Shown: positions 1-13,839, counted from the stretch's first letter. The stretch: DNA of 64,000 bases from Malania oleifera (GCF_029873635.1 NC_080423.1:99820991-99884990), one strand, 5' to 3'. Made by a program: numbers and translations. Notes: generated by a model from the sequence alone, not told the origin.

Positions 1-1713
1 AGTCAACTTTTTGACCACCTGGTCGACCGAGCCCAAAATGTACTCTAACGCTCTGGTTGACCGAGGGTCCTCGGGAGTTGTCCCAACGCTATGGTCGACC
101 AAACTATCCAATTCAAATATTTCTAGTTAACCAAATTGCGCTAATTTGGAAAAATCATCTCGGACATACTTGTCCGGTCGACCGAACCTGTAGTTCATTT
201 TTGGCCTGATCGACCGAACCTCAAGAACTTTGATCGACCGAACCTGTCCTGGTCGACCGGTGCTCTCAGGTTGGTCCGAATTTTTACTACGGTTAACTTT
301 TTAAAACGAGGTTAAATAAATTCAATATCGTTAAAACTTTTCTAATTATTCCACTTATGTCCCTAACGATTATATTTCAGGGGTAGTCTATAAATACCCC
401 CTCATTTTGAGTAATTAGTGTGCGATTAGCATTCTTGATTAGGAGAAATTCTCTGAAATTCCCAAAACCCATAATACTCATTTTTTAGCCTTCAACACTT
501 ATTCTTACCAGTTCATACTACTCAAATATCTTTTGTAAGTGTGATTTAAGTGTTGTTGTTCCATAATGATTGCTCTCTCAAGATTGTTGTTGTGTGAAAG
601 TATTTTATTTGAAAGCACATCCTCAAGTGTTCTTAGGGGGCTTTATTAATAAGTTTTTCCTAAGAAGACTTCATTGGAACTTCTGAGTATTGCACCATCA
701 TTGCAATATCTTAAGAAGCTTGTATTTGATTTTGGTTGCAAAATTTCTTTTCAAATCACTTTCAAATATCTAGTGTGTTTTTATCTTGATAAATCTTTGA
801 AGAAATATTTGTTTGTGTGATAAAAATCTTTGTTGCAATATTCATTGATTTATATCATTTGTTGAATACAAAGATTAAACTCTTTTTGCAAACCAAACAT
901 ATACATTACTTGAGCATCATACGATTGAGAAAATCTGTTGATTGAAATATACATTTATATTGTTTGGTTAATATCTTTGTTTGAGCATTTAGATTGAACA
1001 TCCTATAATACAAAGATCATATAGGTTTGCACTCTCACGCACTGATTACATAGATAGCAAATATTTATTTGAGAGTTGACATATTGTAAACCACACTGAG
1101 CTTACATATTATATCATTTGGTGGTATATGTGATTGCACGTATTGGGTACATATCTGCTTTACTTGAGAAGTATAATCACTGTACCAGTTACTTTGTGAA
1201 CATAATGTTGTATTTCCAGGCCCGGGCCTGAAGAGGGAGACTAGCCCTTTGAAATAGTCTCGGATTGGTTTAGACCCGGTTAGGAAAGTTAGGTGCACCA
1301 TCCTGTTAAGATGTAGGTTGAGATCAGCCCCACTAATTGACCTAGTTGTAAAGGTTGAGGTCAGCTCTGTGCTAATTGACCTAGTTGTAATCGGTGCCAC
1401 TCCACCCGTTAAATGAGCCTTTAGTGGAATCCTCGGGCTTGCGAGCTAGAAGCGGGGACGTAGGTACAGTTGGCCGAACCCCAGTAACATATCGTGTGTT
1501 TGTTTATATTTCCGCACTCTATATTTACCACACATGTATGTTATGGTGTGAATGATGCGCATGATTTAAATTTTCATACATTATATCTACTTGCGCATTT
1601 GGGATTGTATAGAAAGACCCTAGGTAGCTAACTCATATTGATTTCTGATTTAACCTCGAAGAAAAGTTTAAAATTCCAATTCACCCCCTTATTGGGAATA
1701 CATCAATTCTAAC
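1..1713 (+). mobile_element. copia-type LTR, 3' portion (left end outside window)
   Basis: A long LTR whose left end lies outside the window. It has a cluster of GGTCGACC-type palindromes (about 19-260), a TATA box (TATAAATA near 387), a block resembling SIRE/Maximus-type copia LTRs (the 'gtggaatcctcgggcttg' region near 1425), and the usual terminal stretch rich in cacccc followed by aaca near 1713. No coding domain is attached. It directly abuts a second, diverged copy of the same LTR type, suggesting insertion of one into the other. Treated as a fossil. Confidence 0.6.
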
Positions 1714-2294
1714 ACTCTCACTTTTGATTGCCACACTGACATTAACTTGAGAGCTGTAATTTTGTCTTCACTGAACTTATAGATCTTATCATTGTGAAGT
1801 ACATTGGTTATACTAGTACAAATCTGCTTATTGGAGAAGCACGTATTTTTGTACACGAAATTTGTTTTGATTATTTGTTGTATTCCAGACGTGGCATGAA
1901 GGGGTGATAATCTAGTCCAGAAGGATTCTATGTAAAGGTTGAGGTTAACTCTGGTAATTTGACCCAGCTGTAACCGGTGTCGCTCCACCCGTTAAGTAAG
2001 CCGTAGTGGAATCCTCGAGCTTATGAGCCGAGACAAGACGTAAGCACATTTTCCAAACCTCAATAACATATCTAGTGTTATCTTTACTTTACTCGCTTTA
2101 CCATACTGTGCATGCTTGGTTGATTTACTTGTGCAAATTTAATTCAGTTGTATTTATTAGTTTATTTTATATATGCTCCAGATTGACCCTAGGTTTGTGA
2201 AATACTGCTACTGGCTATTTGATCTAGATGAGAAAAACTTTGAAAATCCAATTCACCCTCCCCCCTCCTCATATGAATACACCAATTCCAACAG
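1714..2294 (+). mobile_element. Second, diverged copy of the same LTR type (3' half)
   Basis: The sequence from 1714 aligns by eye with the first LTR from about 1030 onward (shared cactctcac, gagag, the ccacccgttaa block and the terminal cacccc block). It ends in ccaattccaaca at 2294, immediately before LINE sequence. The simplest reading is an old LTR that landed in a LINE and was later hit by the first LTR. The direction of nesting is inferred, because the left ends are not visible. Confidence 0.5.
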
Positions 2295-2295
2295 G

Positions 2296-2535
2296 AGGGA
2301 CAACTCAGATGGTAGGGACACTTGTAACATAGGTCACATAGTGCACCTGTGAGGAAGAGTAACTTAGTTACTGTGGGGGGTAGTAGAAGGGGTAGGGGTA
2401 AACCTAAAACAACTTGAAAAGAGATAGTGGGTAAGGATTTAATATCCTTGAATCTATCAAAAGAAATGGACCCTGATCGCATAAATTGGCGGAAAAAGAT
2501 TCATATAGTCGACTCCACTTAATGGGACTAAGGTT
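2296..2535 (+). mobile_element. RTE-type LINE, 3' end
   Basis: Translation gives the C-terminal tail typical of plant RTE-like reverse transcriptases: an HSAPVRKSNLV-like segment, GRGKPKTT and KDLISLNL, then the 3' UTR with 'ttaatgggactaaggtttgg' and a gttgttgtt tail. The frame is decayed. It is close to the minus-strand copy at 8179-8771. Only the last ~240 bp are present to the right of the LTR. Confidence 0.7.
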
Positions 2536-2593
2536 TGGTTTTGTTGTTGTTTGTTGAAGGTTTCTTATTATTAAAAGTCTTAATTTTAATATA

Positions 2594-2640
<47 letters not shown>

Positions 2641-3134
2641 ATCTCAAATATTCGACACTTAATTTAATCTCGATAACAAAATAGATTATAATGGCTCATA
2701 TAATTATAACATGCATTTTCCCACATTGACCAATAGGTAACCTTTCATCTTGAAATAAAAACTAAAAATTGCTTTTTTTTTTTAGAACTAAATATAAATT
2801 TTGAAAGGTTTTGAAGGGGTGGAATGGGCAATGTGTGTTGGATTCTATCTAATTTGTATAGTCTAAACTAATAAGGCCTCTAATAAACGAGAAATTATTA
2901 GGTAGACTAAATCTATCACGTCATTCATAAAGTAACCCAATTAAGTAGTGGCAACTTATACACTATAAGCAAAATATAATTAACTTTCTTTCCAAAATAA
3001 TTTTTTAAAAAAATCTATGTTTTATTATCTATAATTATGATACACTAGACCATATAATTATTATTCTTTTTTGTCCATGCAATTTTATATTTAAAATATA
3101 AAATGTGTTATTATCTATAATTATTTAACTAAAT

Positions 3135-3187
<53 letters not shown>

Positions 3188-3873
3188 TAGAATAAAATAT
3201 GCTTCTTTTGTATGAAAAGTATAACGTTATTGATCTATATTTTATAAAAATTTTATGGTTAAAATTGTAAAATATATTTAAAATAATCTTATGATTAAAT
3301 AATTTTATAGATATCTAAAATTAAATAAATCCATTAATTTGTCTATCAAAAATTAGTTTAGTAACTCTATAAAACAATTTTAAAATAAAATATAAACCTT
3401 TCAACGCACAACCAATGAATCTGCTAAACTTACTAATTAAATTAACACTTAAATCTTAATTTTTTTGTTATATATTTGTATTGACTATGATTTTATTGTA
3501 ATTTTTTACTATGAATTAATCGTGAATTTCATTTTGACTAGTTTGGGAAGAAAAATTAACTATGAATTTTTTTAAAGTAATTTTTATTTGAAGGAAAATT
3601 AATAATGGATTTTTTATTTGTTTTGGAAAAGAAAGTTAATTATGTTTTACTTATGTGGAAGCATAAGAAGCCTCGAAACTTTCAATCCTTATTTTTAATT
3701 TTTTAAAATTTTTAAATTCCTTAATTAAATCCTTAATGGTCATAATGTTTTCTTTTTTATACTTGATTGGTTGTTGAATTTTTAGTTGTTGATAAAAGAA
3801 AATAAAATCATCCTTCTTGCCACCTTGCAGCCCCACCCCTCATCCCAGTTGTCCTAAGAAGAACATATATACC
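2536..3873. other. AT-rich spacer, no gene seen
   Basis: Very AT-rich sequence with an (AT)n run near 2598-2638 and an (ATT)n run near 3137-3186. The short minus-strand frame at 3651-3836 is low-complexity and matches no family I recognise. Confidence 0.6.
3137..3186. repeat. (ATT)n microsatellite
   Basis: About 16 uninterrupted tat/att units. Confidence 0.9.
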
Positions 3874-5262
3874 TGTAAACACCCCATTTTATTCGGAGCT
3901 TTGGGCAAAAATCATTAATCAAATAAAGTGATGAAAATACAAGAAAAATAAAAATATAGGAAAAATTGAATTTTTACATCAAAAATTTTATAAAAAAAAA
4001 AGTAGAAAAGGAAAAAATGAAATAACAATGGTCGACCAATGTCAAAACCTGCAAGCAAAAGAAAAGGGAGTTGGACAAGCATAATTCAAGCCATCGATTT
4101 AAATTAGATTGATGAGTTTAATAGTGTCAGAATTGATTGAATCGGACCCCTCAAGCTTATAAATAGTGACTTTCAAAAGGAGGGTAAGACACAGACAGAA
4201 ACTAGGACAGAAAAACAAAAACAGATGCAGACACAGAGTCGGCGAAGGAAGAGAGGAATTACTCAAGGAAAGAGTAGGGAGAAAATTTGAGAGTACTGTA
4301 GGAGCTTGAGGTTCAAAGATAAGGCTGGAGGTGGGCTAAAAGGTAGAACACTAAAGGCATTAACAGTGGAGATTCAAAGCAACGAGTTTAAAGTTTAAAA
4401 GAGTTCAAAGACAGAGGTTGGTTCCCCAAACTTTGTTAAGTTCTGTTGAGTTTTCTTGGATTAATATTGCAAGATTTTGGATTCAAAAATTTGTGATTTG
4501 AATGTGAGTGGAATTTTAATTCAACTTAATCTAAAAGGAAAGTATTAAGAAAGATTTGGATATTTGCTCAGATATGAAAGCCAAACCTGAATACCCATAT
4601 CCAGATTAAGATCTGTATACCCATACCCATATCTAGAGTCCACCCAGATTGAAGTGCCCCAGATCCAACTCAAGGAATCGGGTCAGCTTAACCCAGGTCC
4701 TAATCAGCTAACACGAAGACTTAAAACCTAAGTCCAACTTTAGCTTGGGCCCATTGACCTTTGACCCTAAACCCTAGCCCAATTCTAAATTCAAGCCCAA
4801 ATGGGGCTTGTTTAACCCATTCCAACCTGAAGATCTAAATTGAGCTCAAAAGCACAACTCAATTTTAAAGCTTAGGCCCATTTAGTCTTGGCCCAATCTT
4901 CACCCAACCAAGTCAAGCTTAACCCTAGTTTTAACCTACTCAATATTGAAAGAGAATTTCATCTCGTCTAGCTCATAGGAAATTGCACGAAAAAAACTCA
5001 AGGAAATGACTAGAAAATTCACAAAAAAGTACATAAAACAGGAATCAAAGAACTTATCTTCACCTAAGCTTGGATTCGAAATTAGAGAGCTCAAAGCTCT
5101 CTACTTGTATTTCCCTTTCAACCCAAACATGCAAAATGAAAAAGAGAGGGGGTGCGATCTGAGAAGAAAGAAAAAAAAACAAAACAAAACAAAATCAGAA
5201 AACAGTGAAGGAAAAGATCATCGGATGAAAAATAAAAAGAAAACAAATTGAGAGAGAAAAAG

Positions 5263-5328
<66 letters not shown>

Positions 5329-6594
5329 TTCGTGCGAGAGAAGGAGAGAGTGAGATATAAAGAGGCATGCTCATGTGAGAAAAGAGAAAAAGAAAACTGC
5401 GAAGGAGAGAGAGTGAAAGAGAGAAGAGAGAAAGCAAAGAGAAAATGCATGCAAGAAAGCATAGAAGAGAAAAAGCAAGGAGAAAGGAAAAGAAGAACGC
5501 TGGGAAGAAAGAGAGAGAAAAGAAATGGAGAAACTTGTTACTGTACAGCTGGTGACACTTGGCACAATAATGACCGTGTATTTGGAGAGCAACATGCCTC
5601 AATCCTAACTATCCAATGTGTGTTTTCTCCAAATGGTCGGATCACTGTCATGTCAACGATCCGCGTCTAATTCCCATAACGAACCATGTTCTGCCATGTG
5701 GAGGCTGACGTCACCCTATTGAAAGCCTCAAAAAAAAAATGAAAATAAAAAATAGTGCCACGTGTTGCCATTTCTAGTTGGCACATTGCCAACCCCCCTT
5801 TCCCAATTGTTAATCTAGTTCAAACTGGTTAATCGGTCTAACTTATCCAAACTGTCGGTTCATTTTTTTAACTTTAGAATTTATTTTTGGTTGATTTTTA
5901 ATTTTTAAAACTTGAAAAAAAATAGTAAAAAATCAGAAAAAGAAAATGAAAAAATTATTTGAGTTATTTTGACTTGAATGACAAAAAAATGAAAAAATAA
6001 AAATATCAAAAATAAAGGAAAAGGTCTTTAAAATTCCTAGAAAAATGCTGAAAAATTTTCAAAAAATTATATAAAGTTTTAGAAAAATTTAGGAGTGTTT
6101 TAAAGACTCTTTTTGATTAAATTTGTTGATTTGTCTATATATATATATATTCAATTTTTGTGCGTGTGTGTCTCAATAATTAAACAAAGGGTAAAAAAGT
6201 ATTTCAAATCTCGCCTATATTAGTTCTATGGGGAGTTTATCTAATAAGATCCTTTCCTTTGGAGATCTTATTAGACATTCCTAAATCACACCTTAATTCA
6301 TATTTTTTTTTAAAAAAAATTAATATTATTTATTTTTTTAAAATGAGTTAATTAAAGATCATTAGATTCTGTTTAGGGATAATTCATGGTTAATTAGGCA
6401 TCATTCGTAGAACGTGTGTGTACGAGGTGCTAGAACCTTCTTCTTAGATAACTGAACTCCCGATTCAAACTCCAATAAATATAAACCGAGACTACTAGTT
6501 CCTTACCCTTAGGTTTAATTTAGAGGCCAAACAATGAGTAGTAATTAGGTGAACTAACAGTACTTAGGTAAACAATAGATTAGCGACGACTTCA
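3874..6594 (+). mobile_element. Possible Tat/Ogre-type gypsy LTR
   Basis: Starts with TGTAAACACCCC, has a TATA box (tataaatag near 4157) and a long GA-rich transcribed region with a (GA)n run (5265-5324). It ends with an 'acgtgtgtgtacgaggtgc' block and a 'gcgacgac' block, both resembling the 3' ends of Ogre/Tat LTRs. No matching target duplication was found and no coding domain is attached, so the limits are approximate. The family call is from remembered consensus only. Confidence 0.4.
5265..5324. repeat. (GA)n microsatellite
   Basis: A long GA tract that creates spurious Arg-Glu and Ser-Leu open frames on both strands. Confidence 0.9.
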
Positions 6595-8019
6595 TCGAAC
6601 TTTCAATATTATTACTTCTTGTTATTCTGAACCATTTTCCGTGATGTTACGACAATCTCATCCCACAAATCTCTCTCCATTGCACCACCACCCCCCCCCC
6701 CCCCCCCCCCTTCCCCCAAAAAAAAAATACTCCTCACATGCTCACGCTTTCTTCTTTTCTTTGGCAAATCTCTCATTCTCATCCCAAAAATTTTGTTTCC
6801 TTAATTTATCCATAGTCCAAAATAATTTCACAAAACCCTAAAATAATAAATTTGTCCATCTCCTTTCTCAATTATACAAATCCAACTTCAAGATTCTAAT
6901 CCAACATGCATGCTTTTTTACTTCTTTGTTAGAAAATCTACATCATTTTTGTTTTATTTGATATTTAATTGAGTGTTAAGTAGAACTCAGTTGAACTTCA
7001 TTCAAATGAACCTGTGACAAATTCTTACAATCTAAAAGTTGAATCTCAAGTAGTTTTATATGAGAAGGGCATCAGAAAGCCATAGGTCCCAACAGGTCAA
7101 TGAAAATCTGCTATTGCATGTTTTTTTCTAAAATAATAGTATCCAACAACACAATACTACTAATTTTGGCTGAAAATTAAGTTGATTTTGAAAATTAAAT
7201 GATTTGAGAATCAAATAAATTTCAAAATCAAAGGCACTTGTGCTATGCTAAATTTGGATGAGAATAAAATTAATTTTGAAATTGAATGATTTAGGAATCA
7301 AATTAATTAAAGGCGGCGATAATCTTTTCCAGGCCAGAAATTTTTGAAATTTTAAATTAAACTTTATTGGCTAAAAATTTATATTCTTATTAGATAAATT
7401 AGATTTTTTTCATTGATTGGAAAATTTTATTCTTCAATTTTATTGGCTATTTATTTTTTACATGTGTTTTAAAAATAATAATGTATTCCCAATAGTATAT
7501 GTTCTAAATTTGGAAATAATCAACTTAATTTTAAATTTTAAATGTTTCAAGAACAAAAACATGTTAATCAAAATTATTGTTGGACGATACAAAACTAAAA
7601 TTTTACATTTTTAAAATAGTTTTATCATTTAATAATTTGATAAAACTAAAATATTTAATCAAAATTCACGTTTGAAACTCATGTAATTAATCTTTTTTTA
7701 CTAACCTGAGAAGAAAAAAAAAAAGAGATCTGTAAATCATATCTTGTGAATAACACAATTTCTTTTCTAGTGTGTGCATGTCTGTATATATATTCTTAAA
7801 ATGTGAAAAAATTGTAACTTATATTTTAAATAAATATGCATTTAAAATTACTTAAAATTTATTATTCTTATTCCGCTTATATATTGTGTGTACACGGGTG
7901 TGTAGACACACACACTCTTTAAATGCGAGAGCAAGTGTAGACGTGAAAATGTTAAATGTTTATGTTAGAAAATTTATTAGAGTTTCAAATTAAACTATCT
8001 CAATTTCCTCAAAAAAATT

Positions 8020-8062
<43 letters not shown>

Positions 8063-8178
8063 TAATAGAGATATGATCATCCAAATAATGTAATTACTAT
8101 CTTAGGTGATCTTAGATTTCTATAATAATCTAATTTTACCAGAGAAAAGCATTTGTAACATTCATTTTTCCTATATGT
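6595..8178. other. AT-rich spacer, no gene seen
   Basis: Contains a poly-C run near 6688-6712, an imperfect direct repeat of ~100 bp at about 7160-7310 (aaattaa..ttttgaaattgaatgattt.agaatcaaat), and an (AT)n run near 8023-8060. The short open frames at 6641-6841 and 7417-7614 look like chance frames in low-complexity DNA. Confidence 0.55.
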
Positions 8179-8771
8179 ACAACAACAACAAAACGAGACC
8201 TTAGTCCCACTAAGTGGGGTCGGTTATATGAATCATTTTCCGTCAAATTATGCGATCATGGACCATTTTTTTTTTTATAGATTCAAGGATATTAAATTCT
8301 TACTCACTATCTCCTCCCAAATTATTTTAGGTCTACCCCTATCCCTTCTAATGCCCCCCACAGTAACTAAGTCACTATTCCTCATAGGTGCACTATGTGG
8401 CCTACATTGCAAGTGTCCATACCATTTAAGTCGTCTCTCCCTTATCTTATCTTCTATTCGAGTTACACCTAACTTACCACGAATATGTTCATTCCTTAAT
8501 TTATCTTTCGAAGTTATACCACTCCTCCATCTAAGCATTCTCATCTCGAAAAATTTTACTTTTTAGATATTATGTTTCTTCGTCACCCAACATTCTAGTT
8601 CATATAGCATAGCTCGTCTTATAGTTGTCCTATAAAACTTCCCTTTCAATTTTAAGGGTATTCTATGATCACATAGTACACTTGAGGCACTTCTCCATTT
8701 TACCCAACCTGTTTTAACTCTACGCATTACATCATCTTCAATTTCTCCTTAAGCTTGCATAATAGATCCAA
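8179..8771 (-). mobile_element. RTE-type LINE, 3' part, cut by a gypsy element
   Basis: On the minus strand the translation shows an RTE tail in order: a GSIMQA.GEIEDDV segment, WVKWRSASSVLCDHRIPLK, an ECW segment, then an open frame (8544-8275) with RGKLGVTRIEDKIRERR, KWYGHLQ and GRPKIIW. It ends in the tail 'gggactaaggtctcg' plus (gtt)n. The LINE reading stops at the gypsy LTR that begins at 8772, so the LTR element most likely inserted into this LINE. Confidence 0.8.
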
Positions 8772-10664
8772 TGTAACGTCTCGACTCGCCACGTGGGGCC
8801 TAGGTGCTACTTTAGTGACGTCTATGTACCTAATACCATAGTCAATACATAAATACAGCGAAAATAATGAAAAATTCTCCAACATACATTACCAGAGTGT
8901 TAAACTACTTTTATACACAAGGGTCTCCAAGAAAATCCATATTACAACCCATAACACTGTACAAAAAGAAAACTCAGTCTATACCCACTACATACATAAA
9001 CTAAACGGCTAGCTCGGCCCCTCTAGTCTGCTAAACACGATCCCTAGTGTTTCCTGAAAAGATAATTTATATATTGGGGTAAGACACTTCTCAGTAAGGA
9101 AGACTAAGTTAAAATCAGTGTGTGACTAGCATGAATTTTAGTGTATACAGAAAATAATCAGTTCTCCATTTAATCGAAAATGGCATTTATATAATATACT
9201 CGTTCTACATAGTTGAAAATGCCTTTTTTCCTTCCCATGGTATAAACATGTTGTGTAAAAAAAATTAACATCATTTACATAAATCCACAGATATGTATAT
9301 AAGACAACTCCCTATAACTAACGCCATTTACTTCCCTCATAACACAAATCGTGCAGCCCGAAGGCTGGACTAAGCCTGGGTGATCAGCCCAAAAAAAAGT
9401 CAAAAAAGCATCCTCTGCAAGTACGTCTGCAGGCATCTATAGCCACGTTGTAGGTTCGACACCCTTACTTCAACCTCACGCAGGCAGTTGGCTGAAACGC
9501 CCCTACACTTCTATCCAGAACAATATGGGTACACATAGTCTAATAATCAATCACTAGCAACAATATCGTGCTCACATAACAACTGGTCCCCAAAGTTCTT
9601 AAAACATATCTTGCAATTTAAGTAATAAAAACTGTAATTTAAATCATTTCGTTTTACACCTACCATTTAATAAAAACCCGGCCCCTGGCCGCCAAATACA
9701 CTCGACTCACAGCCGTCAAATAAAACCTGACCCTTGGCCATCATATAAAGTCGAGCCCTCGGCCATCATATCAAATCCCTATATTATTCACAAGCAATTA
9801 TAGTATGTTTCACAAATAGTTCCAGTATATTTCACACTCATTCCAAAATTCAATTTCATGATAAACCATAAAATCATTCACTTGCCACACATTTTCAGTA
9901 TTCAAACACAATCCAGGAGACAACCAAGAAAACATTGTATTTTTAGTTGATGAGATAAATCAGATTTTCCACTGTTCATGTTATTCAAAATATTGTACCA
10001 TATATTTTAGGTTTGTCAAATTCCTATTGAACGGTTGATTTTCAAAATAATCTTTGAACTCATAAATAAATAAATATATAACAGTTTAATCAGTTCATAT
10101 TTAATAAAAATTCTGACTTAACTTAATTCCCTTACCTAATTCCTGAAAAGTATGGTAAAAATTTCAACCCATGCCTGGAGCATTCAAAACTCCAAACCCT
10201 GAAATCATATTATCCCCAATAAAATCAATTCAACCCCAAAATTATAATTTCATTAATATTCCTAGGCTCACAAAATTCTCAATAACTATTTTAACATTTC
10301 TTAAGCCTATAAACTCCAAATAAATAGTTAAATTTCTAAAAACAGCAAATTTGCTTAATTCCCTAAACCTTACCTTAGCCTTAGAGTAGTGTCTGAAAAG
10401 CCCAGTTCAAAAATTTACTCCACTAGACTTGTAGAGAAACGCTCATAGATCATCGTGGTGGTTTCTAATCACCAGTTTAGCTAAAGATTTAAGGAGAAAT
10501 TGAGGAAAAGAAAAAGGTTTACCGCACCCCAGGGTGGTGCCTACGTCACTCCTACGACAAATCAACTCTGATAGGAATGTCAGTGGCAGAAAATGGAACC
10601 CAGGAGTATCTTTTGTTTTTCGATCGGCGTCCATTTGGCCAACGAAATCGAGGAGAGAGCAAGA

Positions 10665-10752
<88 letters not shown>

Positions 10753-11063
10753 GCGGAGGAGAGTGGCACACGGCCAAAGAGTTGAAAGGGGGGGTGCAAA
10801 TTCCAGCTCTTTGGAATTCTAACATTTCAATTCCTTAGGAAGCATCCCTAATGCTTAATTATATAAATATAAATCTAATGTATATAATATTATTATTATT
10901 ATTATATATATATATATCACATTATTTATTTAATTAATTCAATTTAACAATATTTAATTAACTAATTAATTAATAATAATAATTTTTAATAATTTTAATT
11001 TAATTAATTAATTAATTTTTTTTTTAAAAATCACACTTACATATTATTTTTGGGATCATCACA
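8772..11063 (-). repeat. 3' LTR of the minus-strand gypsy element
   Basis: About 2.29 kb, bounded by tgtaacgtct at 8772 and ...tcatcaca at 11063 on the plus strand. It shares long blocks with the reverse complement of 23670-25561 (for example the 'cttctcagtaagg' block). It carries a degenerate repeat of about 30 bp (ggcc..gcc..ata) at 9670-9780 and a long (GA)n tract at 10670-10746. Confidence 0.75.
10670..10746. repeat. (GA)n microsatellite inside the LTR
   Basis: About 38 GA units. The overlapping open frames on both strands are artefacts of this tract. Confidence 0.9.
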
Positions 11064-13839
11064 TTCTCCCCTCCTTATAGAAATTTTGTCCACAAACTTT
11101 GATAAATTATACTTTTTTTCCAAAATCTCATAACTCCTTTCATTGCTGTAATTTTCGAAAACACATTATCTCCTACTCCGAACTCCTGCTCACTCCGGCA
11201 AGTGTCTGCGTAACTTTTCTTGCTACTTTGAGTTGTTTTAACTCTCTCCTGGATAAGCTTAATTTTCTCATAGGTCTGTTCTACAAGTTCTGGCCCTAGA
11301 ATTTGTCTTTTAATCTCCGCATCGTTAGGCACACACAATCTAGCATGAAATCTGAGAACTCCATCCTCAGAACATTGAAGTTCGGTTGCTGCTCCCTCTG
11401 TACTTTCTCCACAATTTCCATTAACTCTACGTCCTTCCTTAGAGCGGCTTTAATTTTCTCCTGTAAGGTTGGCTGAATAATCAAACTGGCAATGAACACC
11501 TGTGGATCCCCATCCACCAACTGTACAACAACCGCTGAAACTAACACACCCACCGACTTCCGACTCAACGCATCCGCTATCACATTAGCTTTTTCTGGGT
11601 AGTAACTAATGGTACAATCATAGTCCTTAATCAATTCAAACCATCTTCTTTGTCTCATGTTCAACTCCTTATGAGAGAAAAAGTATTTAAGACTCTTATG
11701 GTCAATAAAGATCTCACACCTTTCACTGTATAGGTTGTGCTGCCAGATCTTTAGTGCAAAAACCATTGCTGCCAGCTCCAAGTCGTGCATAAGGTAGTTC
11801 TTCTCATACTCCTTGAATTGGTGAGAAGCATACGCAATAATCTTCCCTTGCTGCATTAAAACACACTCGAGTCCTTTCTGAGATGCGTCACTGTAGCTCA
11901 CAAATCCACCCTCTTCTGATGGAATGGTCAACACCGGGGCAGTGACTAATAGTTTCTTCAATTCTCGAAAACTCTGCGCACATTCATCAGTCCACTCAAA
12001 CTTAATGTTCTTTCTCGTAAGCTATGCCAGAGGACCTGATAGCCTCGAAAACCCCTCAATGAACCGGCGATAGAATCCTGTTAGACCCAAGAAACTTCTA
12101 ACCTTGTGCACGCTCTTCGGTCTCGCCCAATCAAATACTGCCTCCACTTTGCCTAGGTCCACTGAAATTCCCTCCTAGACACTACATGTCCTAGAAATGC
12201 AACTTGTTCCAACCAAAACTCGCATTTCTTAAATTTAGCGATTAGCTTCTTCTCTCAGAGTACCTGAAGCACCAATCTCAAATGAGCTTCATGCTCTGGA
12301 GGACTCCTCGAATAAATTAGGATGTCATCGATGAACACCACCACGAACTGATCTAAGTACTCATGGAACACCCTATTCATCATATCCATGAATGTTGCAG
12401 GCGTATTCGTCAATACGAACGGCATCACCAAGAACTCGTAATGGCCATACTAGATCCGAAAAGCAGTCTTCGATAAATCCCCTGATTTCACCCTCAACTG
12501 ATGATACCCGGATTACAGATCAATCTTGGAGAAAACCTACGTGCCCTTTAGCTGGTCAAACAGATCGTCTATATGGGGTAACGAGTATTTATTCTTCACT
12601 GTCCCCTTATCAATCTCCCGGTAGTCGATGCACATTCTCATCGACCTATCCTTCTTCTTTACGAACAACACAGGCGCTCCCCAGTGTGATACACTCGGTA
12701 TGATGAAACTGTTATCTAAAAGATCCTATAACTGCTCTTTTAACTCCTTTAGTTCAGCCAGAGCCATTCTGTATGGAGCTTTGGAAATGGGTGCCATCCC
12801 TTAACTCAATGGAAAATTCTATCTCGTGGTCAAGAGGCAATCCTGGTAAGTCTTCTGGAAGGATGTCCGAGAACTCCCCTATCACTAGGATATCCTCTAG
12901 CTTCAATTCCTCCTTTGGTGCTTCTTTCGCAAATTCAAGGTACCCCAGGCAGCCATTTCGAAACAACCTCTTTTCCTGAATCGCTGAAAGGATCTGTGGT
13001 ACAGAATGCACACACGACACGATGAATTTGAACTCTTGCTCCCCTGGAGGTTTGAACACTACCTCCTTTCTGTGGCAATCAATGCTCGCGTAGCTGTATG
13101 CTAGCAAATCCATCCCTAGAATGACGTCAAACCCATGCACGTCAAAAACAATTAGGCTAGCAGGCAACATCCTCCCCTAAATCTCCACTAGGTAGCCTCT
13201 GATCACCTTACTACATACCACAACTGACCCCATTGGTGTGACCACCCCTAACTTAGCATCTAACAACTGAGTCTCTGCCCCAGCATAATTTAACCAAATC
13301 CCGAGACACGAAGGAGTGCGTCGCACCTGAATCAAATAATACAATAGCACTACTTGAAAAAAATGAAATAGTACCAGTCACCACGTTGTTGGTGTTCTCC
13401 GCATCTCCCGGAATAAGCGAATACACCCACACCTGGGCAATACCCCTCTGGTGACCCCCTCGGGGTGCCTGATTACCTCCTCGATACTGATGTTATGGAG
13501 GTGGATAGTTTAATGTCACACAGCAGTCTCGCACCATATGTTCAGCCCCACCACACCGGTAGCGGCCAGCTAGTCCAACCCTGCACTCGCCCCAATGCCT
13601 CTAATGGCATCTGGGATAGGTAGGACATGGTGGATTCCTCTTATAAGCTCAATATCCCATCTCCTGCCGCTAGCCCATGAAATTACCAGGCCTCCTCCAT
13701 GTACCCTAGCTAATACTAGTCTAAAATCCCTAAGCCAAAGGCCTCTTCTTTTAGTTTACTGCTAGTTTCTCTCCCTCCTGAATGCTGGCCTCAACTGCCA
13801 TGGCCTTATCCACCATCTCAGAAAAACTCTAAGTCAACA

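Larger units (their letters stand above)
8772..13838 (-). mobile_element. Ty3/gypsy element, broken, 5' part absent
   Basis: Minus-strand gypsy fossil. A long 3' LTR (8772-11063) is preceded by a polypurine tract (minus-strand aaggaggggagaa next to 11064). Upstream on the minus strand come RNase H-like sequence (about 11300-11960), reverse transcriptase (about 12000-12780), protease with a DSG-type region (about 12750-13330) and gag remnants including a zinc-knuckle-like stretch (about 13530-13600). The 5' LTR is not present. The element is clearly broken, with several disruptions. Its LTR is related to the solo LTR at 23670-25561. It most likely landed in the RTE LINE at 8179-8771. Confidence 0.8.

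Noticed and set aside
5118-5670. Several long overlapping open frames rich in Arg-Glu or Ser-Leu
   Set aside because: They come from a (GA)n microsatellite read on both strands; no domain and no conserved composition.
10443-10838. Five open frames around 10.5-10.8 kb
   Set aside because: Same cause: a (GA)n tract inside a gypsy LTR.
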